This document shows, in pieces, positions 61,980 through 64,000 of a stretch of 64,000 nt of DNA. The position numbers were made by a program, and so were the translations under genes. The stretch covers positions 124,001-188,000 of the forward strand of contig NZ_FOCJ01000006.1 of NCBI RefSeq assembly GCF_900110075.1. Reading direction: 5' to 3'. Every line of letters starts with the position of its first letter. Positions within the stretch are counted from its first letter, which is position 1. The stretch comes from Paenibacillus sp. OV219 (lineage in GTDB: Bacteria > Bacillota > Bacilli > Paenibacillales > Paenibacillaceae). The notes below the pieces were generated by a model that searched no databases, had not been told where the DNA came from, and saw only the letters and a list, made by a program, of their open reading frames with translations.

Positions 61980-62403
61980 AGTCCGCCGGGCACGTACTTG
62001 ACCATGCATAAAGGGATGAGCAGCAACGTAAGCTGTTCATCCTAAAGCGATGGCCTTCGTACAACAACGAATCCGCCCGCATATGCATGGTTGGCGAAGA
62101 CGTCCAGTTTGAGTCCGGAGTATGATGTGAAATAGTTTTAAAAAAAGAAAATAAACAACATTGTGAAAAAAATTACTTGCGCCGACTCTAAAAAACCAAT
62201 TGACAATGACTTAACTTATTATAAACCTCATTATGGTGAGCGGCAACTATTAAGTCATACCAACGTAACATGACATTGGAAGGTACCGGACTTAAGTCGG
62301 TTGGCACAAAGTGAAATGACATGGTACGCTATTCCAAAATGATAGGACTGGTTGCTGCATCAGGCTGCTGTCCAGCGGAAGAAAAGAGGTTTAAATAATA
62401 GAT
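61980..62403. other. Long intergenic region between mqnE and hemolysin III gene
   Basis: About 420 bases, AT-rich in the middle, no credible gene. TTGACA lies near 62200 with a TATAAA 14 bases later, a possible promoter with a short spacer. Downstream there is a palindrome CCGACTTAAGTCGG-like sequence (about 62288-62302) and a long leader before the next ATG. No riboswitch class is recognised. Confidence 0.4.
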
Positions 62404-63048
62404 ATGGCAAACACACATACGTATTCACGCAGGGAAGAAGTGGCGAACGCCATTACGCATGGACTTGGCGCGGCACTCAGCATTGCTGCGCTCGTGCTTC
62501 TGATTGTTTTTGCAGCGCTTAAAGGGAATGCTGAACATGTCGTCAGCTTCACGATTTACGGTTCGATGATGCTTCTGCTGTATGTCTCTTCAACACTCGT
62601 ACACAGCTTTCCAGAGGGGAAAGCGAAGAAGTTTTTTGAAATTATGGATCACTCCTGCATTTATCTCTTTATCGCTGGAACGTATACGCCTATCGTGCTT
62701 CATATGGTACAAGGCGCGGCAGGGTGGACGTTATTCGGCATCGTCTGGGGGCTCGCGCTATGCGGTGTCGTGTTTAAGGCATTCTACGCGTCCAAATTTC
62801 TGTTCACTTCAACGGTGCTATACGTGCTTATGGGTTGGATTATCGTCTTTGCTTGGGGGCCCTTAAGGGAGAATCTTGCTCCGGCCGGACTTCAATTACT
62901 TATTGCCGGCGGCGTGCTCTACACGATAGGGACCATCTTCTACGTATGGCGCAGCTTTAAATATCACCATGCGGTATGGCATATGTTCGTGCTCGGAGGC
63001 TCGGCGCTTCATTTCTTTGCGATCTTATTGTACGTCTTGCCGCGATGA
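62404..63048 (+). CDS. Hemolysin III family (PAQR-type) membrane protein
   Basis: 214 residues with seven membrane helices. RREEVANAITHGLGA at the N-terminus carries a conserved His, IMDHSCIYLFIAGTYTP and VWHMFVLGGSALHFFAI carry the other metal-binding Asp/His residues. Related to YqfA/TrhA and PAQR receptors, linked to lipid or membrane homeostasis. ATG at 62404; a GAGG lies 15 bases before, a weak site. Confidence 0.92.
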   Translation: MANTHTYSRREEVANAITHGLGAALSIAALVLLIVFAALKGNAEHVVSFTIYGSMMLLLYVSSTLVHSFPEGKAKKFFEIMDHSCIYLFIAGTYTPIVLHMVQGAAGWTLFGIVWGLALCGVVFKAFYASKFLFTSTVLYVLMGWIIVFAWGPLRENLAPAGLQLLIAGGVLYTIGTIFYVWRSFKYHHAVWHMFVLGGSALHFFAILLYVLPR

Positions 63049-63079
63049 AGGGTAAGGTTAAATGCAGGTTGTTCGTGTA

Positions 63080-63108
63080 TTGAGTCCACCTGCAAAGTGG
63101 AGTATAAT
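63080..63108 (+). promoter_or_regulatory. Sigma-A promoter for the IscA-type gene
   Basis: TTGAGT (63080-63085) and TATAAT (63103-63108) with a 17-bp spacer, about 65 bases before the ATG. Confidence 0.7.
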
Positions 63109-63174
63109 TAACTTACGAATATAAAGTGAGTTCCAGCATTTTAGATGAGTTAAACAAGCCCAAGGAGGGATAGC

Positions 63175-63537
63175 ATGATTACAATTAGCGATTCAGCGAA
63201 CGAGAAGATAAAAGAAATGCTTGCAGCGGAGGAATCTCCTGAGCTGTTCTTGCGCATCGGCGTGAAGGAAGGCGGCTGCAGCGGATTCTCTTATGGCATG
63301 GGCTTCGACGATGAGCTTGCCGATACAGATAAAGAGATGGCATTTAGCGGCTTGAAGGTTGTCGTAGATAACGACAGCATCAAGTATTTGAATGGACTCA
63401 TTATCGACTACAAAGAGTCCGCCATAGGCGGCGGCTTCACCATTGAGAACCCGAACGCATCGGCAACATGTGGCTGCGGCTCAAGCTTCCGCACAGCTTC
63501 GGATGCAGGCAAGCCGGCTGCGGCTGGCGAGTGCTAA
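63175..63537 (+). CDS. HesB/IscA-family iron-sulfur cluster assembly protein
   Basis: 120 residues. An A-type carrier that delivers Fe-S clusters to apo-proteins. The three conserved Cys are Cys35 in GGCSGFSY and Cys99 and Cys101 in CGCGSSF. Similar to Bacillus YutM. CAAGGAGGGA precedes the ATG. Confidence 0.95.
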   Translation: MITISDSANEKIKEMLAAEESPELFLRIGVKEGGCSGFSYGMGFDDELADTDKEMAFSGLKVVVDNDSIKYLNGLIIDYKESAIGGGFTIENPNASATCGCGSSFRTASDAGKPAAAGEC

Positions 63538-63574
63538 TTATTGAATTAGCGGGTAGGCGATAACCCCGTACACG

Positions 63575-63605
63575 AAAGCCCTGACAGTTACTGTCAGGGC
63601 TTTTT
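63575..63605 (+). terminator. Bidirectional terminator
   Basis: AAAGCCCTGACAG pairs with CTGTCAGGGCTTTTT. It serves the IscA-type gene and the convergent ankyrin gene. Confidence 0.92.
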
Positions 63606-63610
63606 GCTGT

Positions 63611-64000
63611 TTATTCGATTCTAGCTCCATTGCGGCGAAGGAGTTCCTCTACATGGTGGTTACCTTGCTTCACTGCAAGAGCCAGCGCCGTTTCTCCACC
63701 CTCGATTGCTGCATTCACTTCGGCTCCATGTTCAATCAACAAGCGGATCATCTCGATGTTATCGTCGTGGAAAGCAGCGGTGTGCAGACAAGTATGACCA
63801 TTGTTGTCAAAAATCGTTGTCTGGGCTTGCCCCGCCAGAAGTAAACGAATGACATCGATGCTGCGCTCTCCTGCAATTGCTGCGTGCAAAGCGGTATTCG
63901 AAGGTATGTAAGAAAGCTTGGAATGAGATACCGTATTAACATTCGCGCCATGTTCCAGCAATACCCGCACAGCATCTTTGTTTCCGAAGTGTGCTGCATA
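63611..64000 (-). CDS. Ankyrin-repeat protein (partial, runs off the right edge)
   Basis: The 130 visible residues are the C-terminal end and contain four ankyrin repeats: VRVLLEHGANVN, TALHAAIAGERS, IRLLLAGQAQT, TCLHTAAFHDDN, IRLLIEHGAEVNAA and TALALAVKQGN. The frame stays open to base 64000 (HFGNKDA upstream of the first start codon, GTG at 63970), so the true start is outside the window. Ankyrin repeats bind protein partners; no function can be given. Confidence 0.85.
   Translation of the reverse strand, partial: YAAHFGNKDAVRVLLEHGANVNTVSHSKLSYIPSNTALHAAIAGERSIDVIRLLLAGQAQTTIFDNNGHTCLHTAAFHDDNIEMIRLLIEHGAEVNAAIEGGETALALAVKQGNHHVEELLRRNGARIE

Overview
The window reads as chromosome of an endospore-forming, Gram-positive bacterium of the Paenibacillaceae (Paenibacillus or a close relative). 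Evidence in the sequence: two alpha/beta small acid-soluble spore proteins, a cwlJ-gerQ germination pair, a YjcZ-like spore peptide, AGGAGG-type ribosome sites, TTG/GTG starts, a Trp T-box leader, a c-di-AMP (ydaO-type) leader, an LplA-type sugar-binding lipoprotein, many AraC regulators beside carbohydrate genes, and the futalosine menaquinone enzyme MqnE. There are no rRNA or tRNA genes, no recognisable insertion sequence or prophage, and no CRISPR array.

Layout. 1-4 kb: end of a sugar ABC permease, its binding lipoprotein, and a beta-helix protein carrying a hexanucleotide repeat. 4.0-4.7 kb: a mosaic 51-bp repeat array. 4.7-9.2 kb: L-serine dehydratase (sdaAB-sdaAA), an AraC regulator, and a divergent sugar isomerase/oxidoreductase pair. 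9.3-18.5 kb: glutathione peroxidase, a phosphodiester glycosidase, a PhyH dioxygenase with AraC partner, a CAP protein, a GH42 beta-galactosidase with AraC partner, and an HNH protein. 18.5-24.6 kb: envelope genes (LysM-CAP, sensor kinase, riboswitch-controlled LysM-3D protein, polysaccharide deacetylase) and a CE7 esterase/SGNH hydrolase operon. 24.6-33.9 kb: a repeat patch, oxidoreductase, ectodomain-less chemotaxis receptor, spore protein, a permease pair, and a Fur-box-preceded lipoprotein/di-haem propeller operon. 33.9-36.1 kb: more repeats, an unexplained structured stretch and the T-box-trpS unit.

36-47.9 kb: spore and germination genes (SASP, cwlJ-gerQ, YjcZ-like), YfhP-like membrane hydrolase, haem O synthase and SCO, AEC and MFS transporters, then a membrane-anchored transglutaminase followed by a class B penicillin-binding protein. 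47.9-48.5 kb: a third repeat family and a 27-codon peptide gene. 48.7-58.9 kb: HAD phosphatase, DUF456, ThuA, MurJ/SpoVB-type flippase, a CuAO-like lipoprotein, thioredoxin, haem A synthase, UbiD decarboxylase, HEPN-like protein, SDR. 59-64 kb: Fe-S and respiratory housekeeping genes (Nfu, DUF1450, NADH dehydrogenase-like flavoprotein, MqnE, IscA-type protein), hemolysin III, and a truncated ankyrin gene at the right edge.

Themes: respiration and cofactor supply (ctaA, ctaB, SCO, mqnE, UbiD, Nfu, IscA), spore formation and germination, cell-wall remodelling, and plant-polysaccharide use. The least explained parts are the non-coding tandem repeats with a strict 51-bp pitch and interchangeable cores at two loci 30 kb apart, and the Fur-box operon pairing an unknown lipoprotein with a YVTN-propeller/two-CXXCH lipoprotein. 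All family calls rest on reading motifs in the translations; no database search was possible.
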